This document shows, piece after piece, positions 45,632 to 55,251 of a stretch of DNA of 64,000 nucleotides. The notes below the pieces were generated by a model that searched no databases, was not told where the DNA came from, and saw only the letters and a program-made list of their open reading frames with translations. The translations under genes were made by a program, and so were the position numbers. How positions within the stretch are numbered: the stretch's first letter is position 1; every line of letters begins with the position of its first letter. The stretch is taken from NCBI GenBank assembly GCA_020725555.1, contig DYEU01000021.1, forward strand, positions 91,403 to 155,402, read 5' to 3'. The stretch is from Desulfatibacillum sp. (lineage in GTDB: Bacteria; Desulfobacterota; Desulfobacteria; Desulfobacterales; SpSt-501).

Positions 45632-47035
45632 TCAGGAGCGGCGCGGCGCGTTGCGGGCCGCGGCCCGCTCGGCTTCGCCGCGGAAGTGCTCGCGGAAGGC
45701 TAGGGCCGCGTAGGTCGCCGCCCGGGTGCCGATCAGCTCGCCGTGGGCCACGACCGCGGCCACGGCGAGCTTTTCCCCGCTCCGGGGATCCGCCGCGTAG
45801 CCCACGAACCAGTCGTAGCGCTCCTCCCCCGAGCCGTCGCCGATCGACCCGGTTTTCCCCCCGATCTCCAGCCCCGCGAGAATGCGGTCTGCGCTGTGCT
45901 TCTGAAACTCCCGGTGTGCCGTCCCCGACTGCACCGTCTCGCGCATGAGCTCGCGCAGGGTGCGGGCGGTCGCCGGGTCGACGATGCGGTCGCCCATCAC
46001 GGTGCGGCTCTGGTAGACGACCCGGCCCTCGGGGCCGATCACCCAGTCCACGATCGTGGGCTCGACCCATCGGCCGCGGTTCACGACCGCCGCCGCGATC
46101 AGGGCGCCGTGAAGCGGCGAGATGCGGGTGGTGCGGTTGAAGCCGCTGGCCACCTCGGCGAGCCCGTAGCGGTCGCCGCGGCCGAGCTCGACGACGCTCG
46201 GCCGCAGCGGAAGCTCGAAGTCGATCTCCCGGTTGAAGCCGAAGGCCTCGGCATAGCCCTCGATCCGCTCCCGGCCCAGGAGGTTCGCCCCCAGCTTGCC
46301 GAAGACGGGGTTCACCGACTGGGCGAAGGAATCCCGCAGGGTGATCTGCTGGTCGCGGCGCGAGGCCTTGGGCGCGATCTGGGATTTGTAGAGGGTGTAT
46401 TTCCCGCCGGAGTAGGGGATCAGCGAGCCGGGCTTGAGGTCGGCCGCTTCCAAGGCGGCCGCGGCGGTGACGATCTTGAAGACGCTCGCCGCCGGAAAAC
46501 GGCTTTCGAGACAGGGGTTCACCTCCGGCCGGTTGCGGTCGTGGCCCGCCATGGCGAGCACGCGGCCGTCGGTGGGGTCGATCGCCACCACGGCGATGGA
46601 GCGTGCGTGCCTGCGGTCGAGGTGCTCGGCGAGGACCTGCTGGAGCCGGGGGGCGAGGGTCGTCTGCAGGGTGAAGCAGCGGTTGCCCTGGCGGATTTCG
46701 AGCTGCTCCTCGGCGAGGTTGAGAAAGGCGACGCCGGCCGTGAGGGCCTGGAGCTCGATCTTTGAAAAGGACTTGAGCGGAGGCCGCGGGGAGGGGTCGC
46801 CGCCGCCTGCGGGCCGCAGGAGGCCCTGGGCGGCCAAGCGGGGGTCGGGTGCGGTTTTTTTCGCCGTGAGGTTCGCGCCGATCTGCAGCGCCGCAAATGC
46901 AATCCCCACGAAAAGAAGAAGGGCCCAAAGAAGCCTTCGTCTCGTTGCCCGGCCGCCCGCGGCGGCGGTGCGGGGTGAGCTTTTCCCCGCGGCGGGCGGG
47001 AGCGTCGGCAGCGTCAGGCAGCGTGTGTGGTACAT
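45632..47035 (-). CDS. Penicillin-binding transpeptidase domain protein
   Basis: A 467-residue membrane-anchored DD-transpeptidase-like protein. An N-terminal signal anchor (about 33-55) precedes the catalytic domain, which has ASVFK (Ser nucleophile and Lys), SVN and KTGSIGDG motifs. The N-terminal pedestal/dimerisation domain of class B PBPs is replaced by ~100 residues without clear homology, so it is not a standard FtsI or MrdA. ATG 47035 has GGAG eight bases upstream, inside the end of the RAYT gene; the track ORF (to 47326) overruns that gene. Only four bases separate it from the RAYT stop. Confidence 0.82.
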   Translation of the reverse strand: MYHTRCLTLPTLPPAAGKSSPRTAAAGGRATRRRLLWALLLFVGIAFAALQIGANLTAKKTAPDPRLAAQGLLRPAGGGDPSPRPPLKSFSKIELQALTAGVAFLNLAEEQLEIRQGNRCFTLQTTLAPRLQQVLAEHLDRRHARSIAVVAIDPTDGRVLAMAGHDRNRPEVNPCLESRFPAASVFKIVTAAAALEAADLKPGSLIPYSGGKYTLYKSQIAPKASRRDQQITLRDSFAQSVNPVFGKLGANLLGRERIEGYAEAFGFNREIDFELPLRPSVVELGRGDRYGLAEVASGFNRTTRISPLHGALIAAAVVNRGRWVEPTIVDWVIGPEGRVVYQSRTVMGDRIVDPATARTLRELMRETVQSGTAHREFQKHSADRILAGLEIGGKTGSIGDGSGEERYDWFVGYAADPRSGEKLAVAAVVAHGELIGTRAATYAALAFREHFRGEAERAAARNAPRRS

Positions 47036-47039
47036 GCGG

Positions 47040-48071
47040 TCATCTCCGGGCAAGCGGCCGTCGCGTGCCGACGCCGCGGCGCAGAGCCTCCACGCCTTCC
47101 GGCATCGGGTGGGCGGCGGCGCGGGTGATGCAGGAGGTGCTGACCCCCAGGTGACGGGCCACCTCGGCCCCGGAGTAGCCAAGATCGCGCATGGCGAACC
47201 AGGAGAGCGCGGTGCGGGCTTCCACCACGGGGCGGCGGCGGCTTCCGCCGAGGAGCTCCCCTGCGGAGACGCCCCAAGCCTCGCAGGCGCGGCGGCAGAC
47301 CGAGGCGATGTCGGGGCGTGGCCCATCCAAAAGGAAGTTCCGCCGTTGCCGCATTTCCATGCGCTCGATCATCTTCGCGACAAACCGTCGGTCGCCCAGG
47401 ATGCACCGTTCCGCGGTCGAGCGATACCCGTGGCGGTGGCGCCGGGAGGTGACCTCCGACCAGCCTCCCCAGGAGGGAAGCGAAAGCCGCTCGAGCCCGA
47501 GGTCTCCCGGCGGACGGGGGATCCCGTCGGCGATGAAGCGGTTGTAGGCCGTGCGGGCCGCCCTGCGCGTGGGTGCAAAGAAGGAAAGCACCCGGTCGGT
47601 CTCCTGCCAGGGGCGGGGGACGCGGCCGAGGAGGGCGCTGTGGCCGCTCCAGGGCCAGCGGCCGAGTTCCTCGAGGCTGCCCACGATCCCCGCCCGCAGC
47701 GGGTTCAGGTGGATGTAGCGCACGAGTTCCCTGAGATAGGGCTCCTTCTGGCAGAGCAGGGAGCGGAAACGGTTCTGGAAGAGGTGCCCGCTCCGGCCGT
47801 GGCGCTTGTTGAAGGCGACCGCGTAGCCGGTGAGGAGCCGATGCATGGTCGAGGAGAGGGACAGGGCCGCCGACTCGCACAGGAGGTGGACGTGGTTCGA
47901 GAGAAGCGCCCAGGCGTAAATGTGCACGGCCCCCTCCGCGGCGAGCCGGCCGAGGCGGGCGAGGAAACGGTCCCGGTCCTCGTCGTCGTGAAAGAGGGGG
48001 CGCCCCTCGATCCCGCGGGCGATGACATGGTGCAGGGCCCCGGGAGCATCGATACGCGCTGCACGCGGCAT
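47040..48071 (-). CDS. REP-associated tyrosine transposase (RAYT, Y1_Tnp domain)
   Basis: A 343-residue single-copy transposase of the IS200/IS605-related RAYT group. The Y1_Tnp domain (about 1-150) has the HUH pair in LLSNHVHLL and the GHLFQNRFRSLL and YIHLNPLRAG segments. The C-terminus has a DnaA/Trp-repressor-like helix-turn-helix (YSGAEVARHLGVSTSCITRA). The family start MPRAARIDAPGALHHVI puts the ATG at 48071; the track ATG 48080 adds three residues. A GGACGTC-ATTGT sequence at the start resembles the five repeats elsewhere. No terminal inverted repeats or paired IS ends were found. Confidence 0.87.
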   Translation of the reverse strand: MPRAARIDAPGALHHVIARGIEGRPLFHDDEDRDRFLARLGRLAAEGAVHIYAWALLSNHVHLLCESAALSLSSTMHRLLTGYAVAFNKRHGRSGHLFQNRFRSLLCQKEPYLRELVRYIHLNPLRAGIVGSLEELGRWPWSGHSALLGRVPRPWQETDRVLSFFAPTRRAARTAYNRFIADGIPRPPGDLGLERLSLPSWGGWSEVTSRRHRHGYRSTAERCILGDRRFVAKMIERMEMRQRRNFLLDGPRPDIASVCRRACEAWGVSAGELLGGSRRRPVVEARTALSWFAMRDLGYSGAEVARHLGVSTSCITRAAAHPMPEGVEALRRGVGTRRPLARR

Positions 48072-48143
48072 GGACGTCATTGTAACGTTTTTGTTTTGTC
48101 CGGTAAAGCAATTTCTGCATCAACGTCCCTATTCTTTTTTCGG

Positions 48144-48172
48144 TTGACAGGGGGGCAGGGAGTCTTTAAGCA
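48144..48172 (+). promoter_or_regulatory. Possible promoter of the glutamate dehydrogenase gene
   Basis: A perfect TTGACA (48144-48149), a 17-bp spacer and a weak TAAGCA. The predicted start would lie at the gene's ATG (48179), where no ribosome site is visible. Confidence 0.4.
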
Positions 48173-48178
48173 GGCCGC

Positions 48179-49528
48179 ATGCAGGAGGCGATCCGGAAGC
48201 TGCTCGAACGGGATGCAGGGGAGCGGGAGTTCCAGCAGGCCGTGCGCGAGGTGCTGGGAACCGTGGCGCCGTTTCTCGCGCGCCTGCCGCAGCCTGTCGC
48301 CCAGGGGCTGCTCGAGCGCATCGTCGAGCCCGAGCGCGTCGTCTCCTTCCGCGTCCCCTGGGTGGACGACCGCGGCCGCACCTGCGTCAACCGCGGTTTT
48401 CTCGTGGAGATGAACAACGCCCTGGGCCCCTTCAAGGGGGGGCTGCGCTTTCACCCCTCGGTCACGCAGAGCATTCTCAAGTTTCTCGCCTTCCAGCAGG
48501 TCTTCAAGAACGCCCTGACCGGTCTGCCGCTGGGCGGCGGGGCGGGCGGCGCGGACTTCGACCCCAAGGGGAAATCCGACGCCGAAGTCATGCGCTTCTG
48601 CACGGCCTTCATGCAGGAGCTCTACCGCCATGTCGGCCCGCGGGTGGACATCCCCGGGGGCGACATCGGGGTCGGCGCGCGCGAGATCGGATATCTCTTC
48701 GGCGCCTACCGCCGCCTCGCCAACCGTTTCGAGGGGGCGCTCACGGGCAAGGGGCTCGCCTGGGGCGGAAGCCTCTTCCGGGCCGAGGCCGCGGGCTACG
48801 GCTGCGTCTACTTCGCATCCGAGCTCCTCGCCTCGCGGGGCCTCGGCCTCGAAGGGCAGGTCTGCCTCGTCTCCGGCTCGGGGAACGTCGCCCAGCACAC
48901 GGCCGAGCAATTGATCCGCTCCGGGGCCCGGGTGGTGACGCTCTCCGATTCCTCGGGTCACATCTACGACCGCGACGGGATCGACGGGGAAAAACTCGCC
49001 TTCGTCAAGCACCTGAAAAACGTGCGCCGCGGCCGCATCCGCGAGTACGTCGAGAAATACCCTTCGGCCGTCTATGTGCCGGTCGACCCCAGCCTCGATC
49101 ATCACCCCATCTGGAGCCATAGGGCGGATCTCGCCTTCCCTTGCGCCACGGAAAACGAGATCGGCGAGCAGGACGCCTACCGCCTGATCAACCACCCGAT
49201 CAAGCTCGTCTGCGAGGCGGCGAACATGCCCTGCACGCCCGAGGCCGTCCAGATCTTCGCCGGCAAGCACATCCTGTTCGCCCCGGGCAAGGCGGCGAAC
49301 GCGGGCGGTGTCGCCGTGAGCGGGCTCGAGCTCGTGCAAAACAGCATGCGGCTCTCCTGGCAGGGCGAGGAGATCGACGCCCGCCTCAAACTCCTCATGA
49401 AAGGCATCTACCGCACCTGCCTCGAGGCGGCCGAGGCCTACGGCTGCCCCGGCGATCTCCTCCGCGGGGCGAACCTCGCCGCCTTCGAAAAAGTGGCCAA
49501 CGCCATGCTCGACCAGGGCGTGGCCTGA
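48179..49528 (+). CDS. gdhA: NADP-type glutamate dehydrogenase homologue with altered catalytic lysine
   Basis: A 449-residue hexameric-type glutamate dehydrogenase (2-oxoglutarate + NH4 to glutamate). Conserved: PFKGGLRFHPSV (substrate Lys), ILKFLAFQQVFKNAL, DIPGGDIGVGAREIGYLFG (catalytic Asp), VSGSGNVAQHTAEQLI and FAPGKAANAGGVAVSGLE. However, the usual GGGKGG catalytic motif reads GGGAGGADFDPKGKS, with Ala at about residue 122 where family members carry the catalytic lysine (K125 of the Clostridium symbiosum enzyme). It could be a variant clade, an inactive form or a sequencing error. No strong ribosome site precedes the ATG. Confidence 0.88.
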   Translation: MQEAIRKLLERDAGEREFQQAVREVLGTVAPFLARLPQPVAQGLLERIVEPERVVSFRVPWVDDRGRTCVNRGFLVEMNNALGPFKGGLRFHPSVTQSILKFLAFQQVFKNALTGLPLGGGAGGADFDPKGKSDAEVMRFCTAFMQELYRHVGPRVDIPGGDIGVGAREIGYLFGAYRRLANRFEGALTGKGLAWGGSLFRAEAAGYGCVYFASELLASRGLGLEGQVCLVSGSGNVAQHTAEQLIRSGARVVTLSDSSGHIYDRDGIDGEKLAFVKHLKNVRRGRIREYVEKYPSAVYVPVDPSLDHHPIWSHRADLAFPCATENEIGEQDAYRLINHPIKLVCEAANMPCTPEAVQIFAGKHILFAPGKAANAGGVAVSGLELVQNSMRLSWQGEEIDARLKLLMKGIYRTCLEAAEAYGCPGDLLRGANLAAFEKVANAMLDQGVA

Positions 49529-49553
49529 CCCGCGGTCTTCCCCCTGTCCCATC

Positions 49554-49581
49554 TTGACAAGACCTTTCCTGTGATTATGTT
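49554..49581 (+). promoter_or_regulatory. Promoter of groES-groEL
   Basis: A perfect TTGACA (49554-49559), a 16-bp spacer and TATGTT (49576-49581). The rest of the ~170-base leader is AT-rich to about 49650. No CIRCE element (TTAGCACTC-N9-GAGTGCTAA) or clear sigma-32 box was found, so HrcA control is not supported. Confidence 0.6.
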
Positions 49582-49749
49582 CTCTGCGAAATTTTGAGTC
49601 CGAACGCATCTTATTGATTTTAATGGAAATAATTTATCACCCGGCAGCCTCCCCGTCTCCCAGCTCGCATCCGGCGATCGCCGGTACCCATTCGGGCGGG
49701 CACGGCAACGCCGTCCCGAACCATATCTTTTCCAAGGAGGGAATCCGTC

Positions 49750-50037
49750 ATGAAGATCAGGCCGATGAATGACAGAATCCTGGTGGTGCGCGTCGAGGAG
49801 GAGAAAAAGACCGCCGGCGGCATCATCATCCCCGACACGGCCAAGGAAAAGCCCCAGGAGGGCAAGGTCGTCGCCGTCGGGCCCGGCAAGATGGGAGAGG
49901 ACGGCAAGCGCATCCCCATGGAGGTGAAGAAGGGCGATCGCATCCTCTTTTCCAAGTATGCCGGCAACGAGATCAAGATCGACGGCGTCGAGCACATCTT
50001 CATGCGCGAAGACGACGTTCTCGGAATTCTGGAATAA
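49750..50037 (+). CDS. groES: Co-chaperonin GroES
   Basis: A 95-residue GroES cap that closes the GroEL folding chamber. Seen: the opening [11 protein letters not shown], the mobile loop [20 protein letters not shown] and the end [25 protein letters not shown] precedes the ATG. It is 21 bases ahead of groEL. Confidence 0.98.
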   Translation: MKIRPMNDRILVVRVEEEKKTAGGIIIPDTAKEKPQEGKVVAVGPGKMGEDGKRIPMEVKKGDRILFSKYAGNEIKIDGVEHIFMREDDVLGILE

Positions 50038-51684
<1,647 letters not shown>

Positions 51685-51730
51685 TCCGGGGCGCGGGCCG
51701 AAACGCGGCTGCTACCGCCCAACCCACAAC

Positions 51731-51764
51731 GGGGGGCGGCCCTCCGGGGTCGCCCCCCTTTTGT
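51731..51764 (+). terminator. Intrinsic terminator after groEL
   Basis: GGGGGGCG and CGCCCCCC form a stem with inner GCC/GGT pairing, followed by TTTTGTTTG. Confidence 0.85.
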
Positions 51765-51973
51765 TTGCTCGCCCGCAGCGGAGACCGACCGCCCGCTGGG
51801 CCTGGCTCCCGCCCGGCAGGCATGGGAAACCCGAAGACCCGACCCCCCAACCCCCGGCGCAAGCGGCCGGGGCGGGGAGGCGAACGCCTTTTTCGAGGAC
51901 CCTTCCCGCCCGGCCGCTTTCACGGCGCAAGGGGTCCGTCGGGCGATGGACCCCGTTGTTCCCGCCCCCTTAC

Positions 51974-52927
51974 TTAAAGGGAGCGGATCTCCTGGCGCAT
52001 GAAGACCGTGTAGGAGACGGCGAAGCAGACCACCGTCACCGCGAGAAGCGAGATGATGTGCGGCATGACGAGGAGAAGGCTCTGATCGAAGGCGAGCGGC
52101 CCGGAGAAACGGGTCATCGAGAGCGCCTCGAGCGGCCCGCCCGGGATGAAGGAGCGGGCCGAGCGGCGCATCGGGTCGATCACCGTCGCCGTCGCCTCGG
52201 AGTAAAGCTCCATGGGGGAGAGCAGCACCACCTGGCGCACGGCGGCGATCTTGCGCATGGCCGCCTCGGGCTTGAGGTCCGCCGCCTGCCCGAGCAGGGT
52301 GTTCGCCAGGATGCTCGCCCCGATGGTGACGAAGAAGGAGAAGAAGATCCACACCGCCAGCGCGGCGAGCGCCGAGGTCGCCGTGCTGCGGAAGAGGATC
52401 GAGAAGAGGATCGCCACCCCGAGCCAGAGGGCGACGTAGACGATGCTCACCACGAGGTAGACCGCGACCCGCAGCAGCTCCTCCGCGCCCGGGACGACCC
52501 CGACCACGGCGAGCCCCAGCCCGGTGATCACGAGCACGATCGCCGTGAGCAGGACGGCGATCATGATCACGCCGGCCAAGAACTTGCCGTTGATCACGAC
52601 GTCGCGGTAGATCGGCTGGGCGAGGATCTTGCTCAGGGTGCCCTCGTTTCGTTCGCGGTTGATCGCGTCGAAGCCGAGCACCAGGCCGACGAGCGGGCCG
52701 AAGAAGGCCACGAACTCGACCAGCGAGAACATCGCCCCCCTCTCGGCGAAGATCATCAGGAAGACGAACTGCGGCTTGAGCTCGCCCTCGGCCCCGCGGA
52801 TGCGCAGGCCCACCATGTAGGCCGTGATCAGGCTCACCATGGCGATCAGGGCGAAGAGGATCACGAAGCGGTAGCTGCTGAAATGATCGGCGAGCTCCTT
52901 GCGGACGATCGCGGCGAGTCCGTTCAC
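51974..52927 (-). CDS. ABC-2 type permease (NosY-like)
   Basis: A 317-residue permease with six main membrane segments, beginning with the ABC-2 opening IVRKELADHFSSYRF and containing the family segment INRERNEGTLSKILAQPIYR between helices 2 and 3. It forms the channel for the adjacent ATPase, one base away. Substrate is unknown. It is the last gene of the NEW3-ATPase-permease operon. Confidence 0.87.
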   Translation of the reverse strand: MNGLAAIVRKELADHFSSYRFVILFALIAMVSLITAYMVGLRIRGAEGELKPQFVFLMIFAERGAMFSLVEFVAFFGPLVGLVLGFDAINRERNEGTLSKILAQPIYRDVVINGKFLAGVIMIAVLLTAIVLVITGLGLAVVGVVPGAEELLRVAVYLVVSIVYVALWLGVAILFSILFRSTATSALAALAVWIFFSFFVTIGASILANTLLGQAADLKPEAAMRKIAAVRQVVLLSPMELYSEATATVIDPMRRSARSFIPGGPLEALSMTRFSGPLAFDQSLLLVMPHIISLLAVTVVCFAVSYTVFMRQEIRSL

Positions 52928-52928
52928 G

Positions 52929-53684
52929 TCAGGCCTCCAGGAAATATTTCATGTAGATCTCTTCCAGCGTGTACTCCTCGCGGTCGACTCCGAACTTCTC
53001 GCGGGCGAGCTGCTCGAGCGGCCCCTGGGCGACCATCCGGCCGCGGATCATGATCCCCACCCGGTCGCAGACCTTCTGCACCTGGTGCAGCTGGTGGCTG
53101 GAGAGGAGGATGGTCATCTTTTTTCTGCGGGCGAGATCCTCGATGAGCTCCATGATGCGCTGGGTCGCATCGGGGTCGAGCCCGAGCGTCGGCTCGTCGA
53201 GGAAGGCGACGCGCGAGTCCTTGATCAGCAGCTCGGCGATCCCCAGCCGCTGCCGCATGCCGCGCGAGTAGGCGCCGATCTTTTTCTCGGCGTCCGCGGC
53301 GAGCCCCACGGCCTCGAGGGCGGCCGCGATCCGTCCCTCGGCCTCGGCCGGCGGGATCGCGTTCAGGTCGGCGACGAAGGAGAGCATCTGGCGGCCGGTG
53401 AGGTCCGAGTAGAACCCCATGTTCTCCTGCAGATAGCCGACCTTTTGCTTGACCTTGATCGGCTCGCGGGTGGGGTTCAAGCCGAGCACCTGAAGCTTGC
53501 CGCGCGTCGGCTCGGTCAGCCCGAGCAGCATGAGGATGGTGGTCGTCTTCCCCGCGCCGTTGGGCCCGAGGAAGCCGAAGATCTCCCCCTCGCGCACCTC
53601 GAAGGTGAGGCGGTCGACCGCCGTCTGGTTCTTGTAGACCTTGGTCAGCTCTTCCGTGGAGAGGACAACGGGCGCGGTTTCCAT
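52929..53684 (-). CDS. ABC transporter ATP-binding protein
   Basis: A 251-residue ABC ATPase with Walker A GPNGAGKTTT, signature YSRGMRQRLGIAELL, Walker B VAFLDEPTLGLDP and switch histidine in LLSSHQLHQ. The YSRGMRQR signature fits ABC-2 exporters of the NosF/CcmA group. It sits between the NEW3 protein (seven bases upstream) and the permease, so the three form one complex. Confidence 0.92.
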   Translation of the reverse strand: METAPVVLSTEELTKVYKNQTAVDRLTFEVREGEIFGFLGPNGAGKTTTILMLLGLTEPTRGKLQVLGLNPTREPIKVKQKVGYLQENMGFYSDLTGRQMLSFVADLNAIPPAEAEGRIAAALEAVGLAADAEKKIGAYSRGMRQRLGIAELLIKDSRVAFLDEPTLGLDPDATQRIMELIEDLARRKKMTILLSSHQLHQVQKVCDRVGIMIRGRMVAQGPLEQLAREKFGVDREEYTLEEIYMKYFLEA

Positions 53685-53691
53685 CTCGACC

Positions 53692-54906
53692 TCACCGCCT
53701 TCCGAGCTTGCGGAACAGGAACAGCAGGCCCGCGATGACGGCCACGATGACCGCGATCCCCACCCAGGCCCAGGCGGCCGAGGCCTTGACGCTCACGCGG
53801 AACTCGAGGTTGCGGCTCGTTTTCTCGCCGTCGATCTTGACCGCCACCGAGTAGTCGCCGACGAGGGCCTCCTCGTAGGGGGTGACGATCATCTCGACCT
53901 GCTTGAGCGCGCCGGGCTCGATCACGTCGATCTTCTCCGGCTTGAACTCGACCTTCCAGTTCTCGGGCTTGAAGGTCATGAAGCGGATGTTCGAGTTCGG
54001 GGCCGAGCCGGTGTTCTTGACGTAGAAGGAGACGTTGGCGGCCTTGCCGGGGCGCGCCTCGAGGGAAAGCAGCCCCGAGGTGGTGCCGGCCTCGATCTCG
54101 TAGGTGCCGGTGAGGACCACGGTCAGGTTGGCCTCGGCCTTGGCGTCGCCGGAGGCGACCCGCACGGCGATCGGGTACTCGCCCGCGGGCGAGTTGGGCG
54201 CGGGCTTCACCTGCACGGCGATCGACTGGCTCTGGTTGGCCTTCAGGCGCAGGCTGGAGATGAACTTGGTTTCGTAGGAGGGCTTGAAGTTCACCTCCCA
54301 GCCCTTCGGCCCCTGGCCGAAGAGATCGAAGACCGCCTCCTTGTCCAGGCGGCTGTCCACCTCGACCGAGAACTCGAAGGTCGCGTCCGAGGGCCCGCGG
54401 ATCACGGGGTAGGAGGTCGTGAGCTTCACCCCGGTGTCCTTGTCCTTCTCCTGGTCGCCCTGCAGCGTGACCACGATTTTCTGGGTGAGGCGGAAGCGGC
54501 CGTCGCGGGTCACGGCCTCGACCACGAAGGGGTAGTCGCCCGGGCCCGTCTCCTTGTCGGGGACGGCCTCGAAGGTGAGGCTGCGCTTGTCGTCGGCGGG
54601 AACGTGGGCGCCGGTGACCGTGAAGCGGTAGGTCTTGATCTTCGCCTTCCAGCCCGGGGGCACCTGGGTCACCTTGAGATCGACCAGCTCGTCGGTCCGG
54701 CCGCGGTTGATCAGGTTCAGGTCCATGCTGACCTCTTTGCCCGGCGCGCTGACGATGCCCGGGTATTCCGGGGCAAGGACGAGCAGGCGCTCCGGTTTGG
54801 GTCCCGCATCCGATTTCTCGGCCGCAACCGCCGCCGGGACCGCGGCCGCAAGGAAAAGAACCGTAAGGAACATGCCGATTCCGCCGAAACCGATGTGTCG
54901 CTTCAT
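53692..54906 (-). CDS. NEW3-domain membrane-anchored exported protein of an ABC exporter operon
   Basis: A 404-residue protein with a signal peptide (about 1-28), then three or four tandem Ig-like NEW3-type modules: pairs of the form NLINRGRTDELVDLKVTQVP-P-GW, FYVKNTGSAPNSNI and VTPYEEALVGDYSVAVK. A single C-terminal membrane helix (about 378-398) and an RKLGRR tail follow. It is thus anchored with its modules outside. Such proteins often accompany an ABC-2 ATPase/permease pair, as here, but the substrate is unknown. ATG 54906 is preferred to 54915. Confidence 0.82.
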   Translation of the reverse strand: MKRHIGFGGIGMFLTVLFLAAAVPAAVAAEKSDAGPKPERLLVLAPEYPGIVSAPGKEVSMDLNLINRGRTDELVDLKVTQVPPGWKAKIKTYRFTVTGAHVPADDKRSLTFEAVPDKETGPGDYPFVVEAVTRDGRFRLTQKIVVTLQGDQEKDKDTGVKLTTSYPVIRGPSDATFEFSVEVDSRLDKEAVFDLFGQGPKGWEVNFKPSYETKFISSLRLKANQSQSIAVQVKPAPNSPAGEYPIAVRVASGDAKAEANLTVVLTGTYEIEAGTTSGLLSLEARPGKAANVSFYVKNTGSAPNSNIRFMTFKPENWKVEFKPEKIDVIEPGALKQVEMIVTPYEEALVGDYSVAVKIDGEKTSRNLEFRVSVKASAAWAWVGIAVIVAVIAGLLFLFRKLGRR

Positions 54907-55251
54907 GGTCTGCACATCCTCCCGCAGGTCACCGGCCGCCGGGGAACAAGCGGCCGGAGGTTCGTTTGCCGCCGACGATCGCGGTGGCGCGACGGTCGCG
55001 CCGGCCCGGGAACCGGTCGCCGCCGGGCCCTCGTTCCTGCGCCCGGGCCCTCGGTCGCTTGGGCCGCGGGGCAGGGCAGAATGGAGAAGGGGGCAGGAGC
55101 GTATAGCGGCGAAAACCTAATCCCGTCAAGCCGTTTGTCAAGGCCGGATGCGCCGCATGAGGCCGCTTGCGGGATCGGCCCCGTCCTGCTATCGATCGGC
55201 CAGGAAAGGCCCCGTTCGTCCCGGAACACCTCATCCCGGAGTCGCCTGCCC
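54907..55251. other. Divergent intergenic region between the NEW3 operon and the Nudix-like gene
   Basis: About 345 bases with no supported gene. It contains the reverse-strand promoter at 55100-55129, a long GC-rich leader for the NEW3 operon, and the upstream region of the Nudix-like gene, for which no clear promoter was seen. Confidence 0.6.
55100..55129 (-). promoter_or_regulatory. Promoter of the NEW3-ABC operon
   Basis: The reverse strand reads TTGACG (55129-55124), an 18-bp spacer and TATACG (55105-55100). The start codon lies about 190 bp downstream. Confidence 0.5.

Noticed and set aside
47040-48071. Complete IS200/IS605 insertion sequence around the transposase
   Set aside because: No paired subterminal hairpins or tnpB gene were seen, and the C-terminal HTH and lone-gene context fit a RAYT.
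49582-49749. CIRCE operator upstream of groES
   Set aside because: No TTAGCACTC-N9-GAGTGCTAA or near match was found in the leader.
51765-51973. Small ORFs after groEL (for example 51681-51977 and 51617-51862)
   Set aside because: They overlap a terminator, lack ribosome sites and have random high-GC composition. The interval holds nothing else that I can support.
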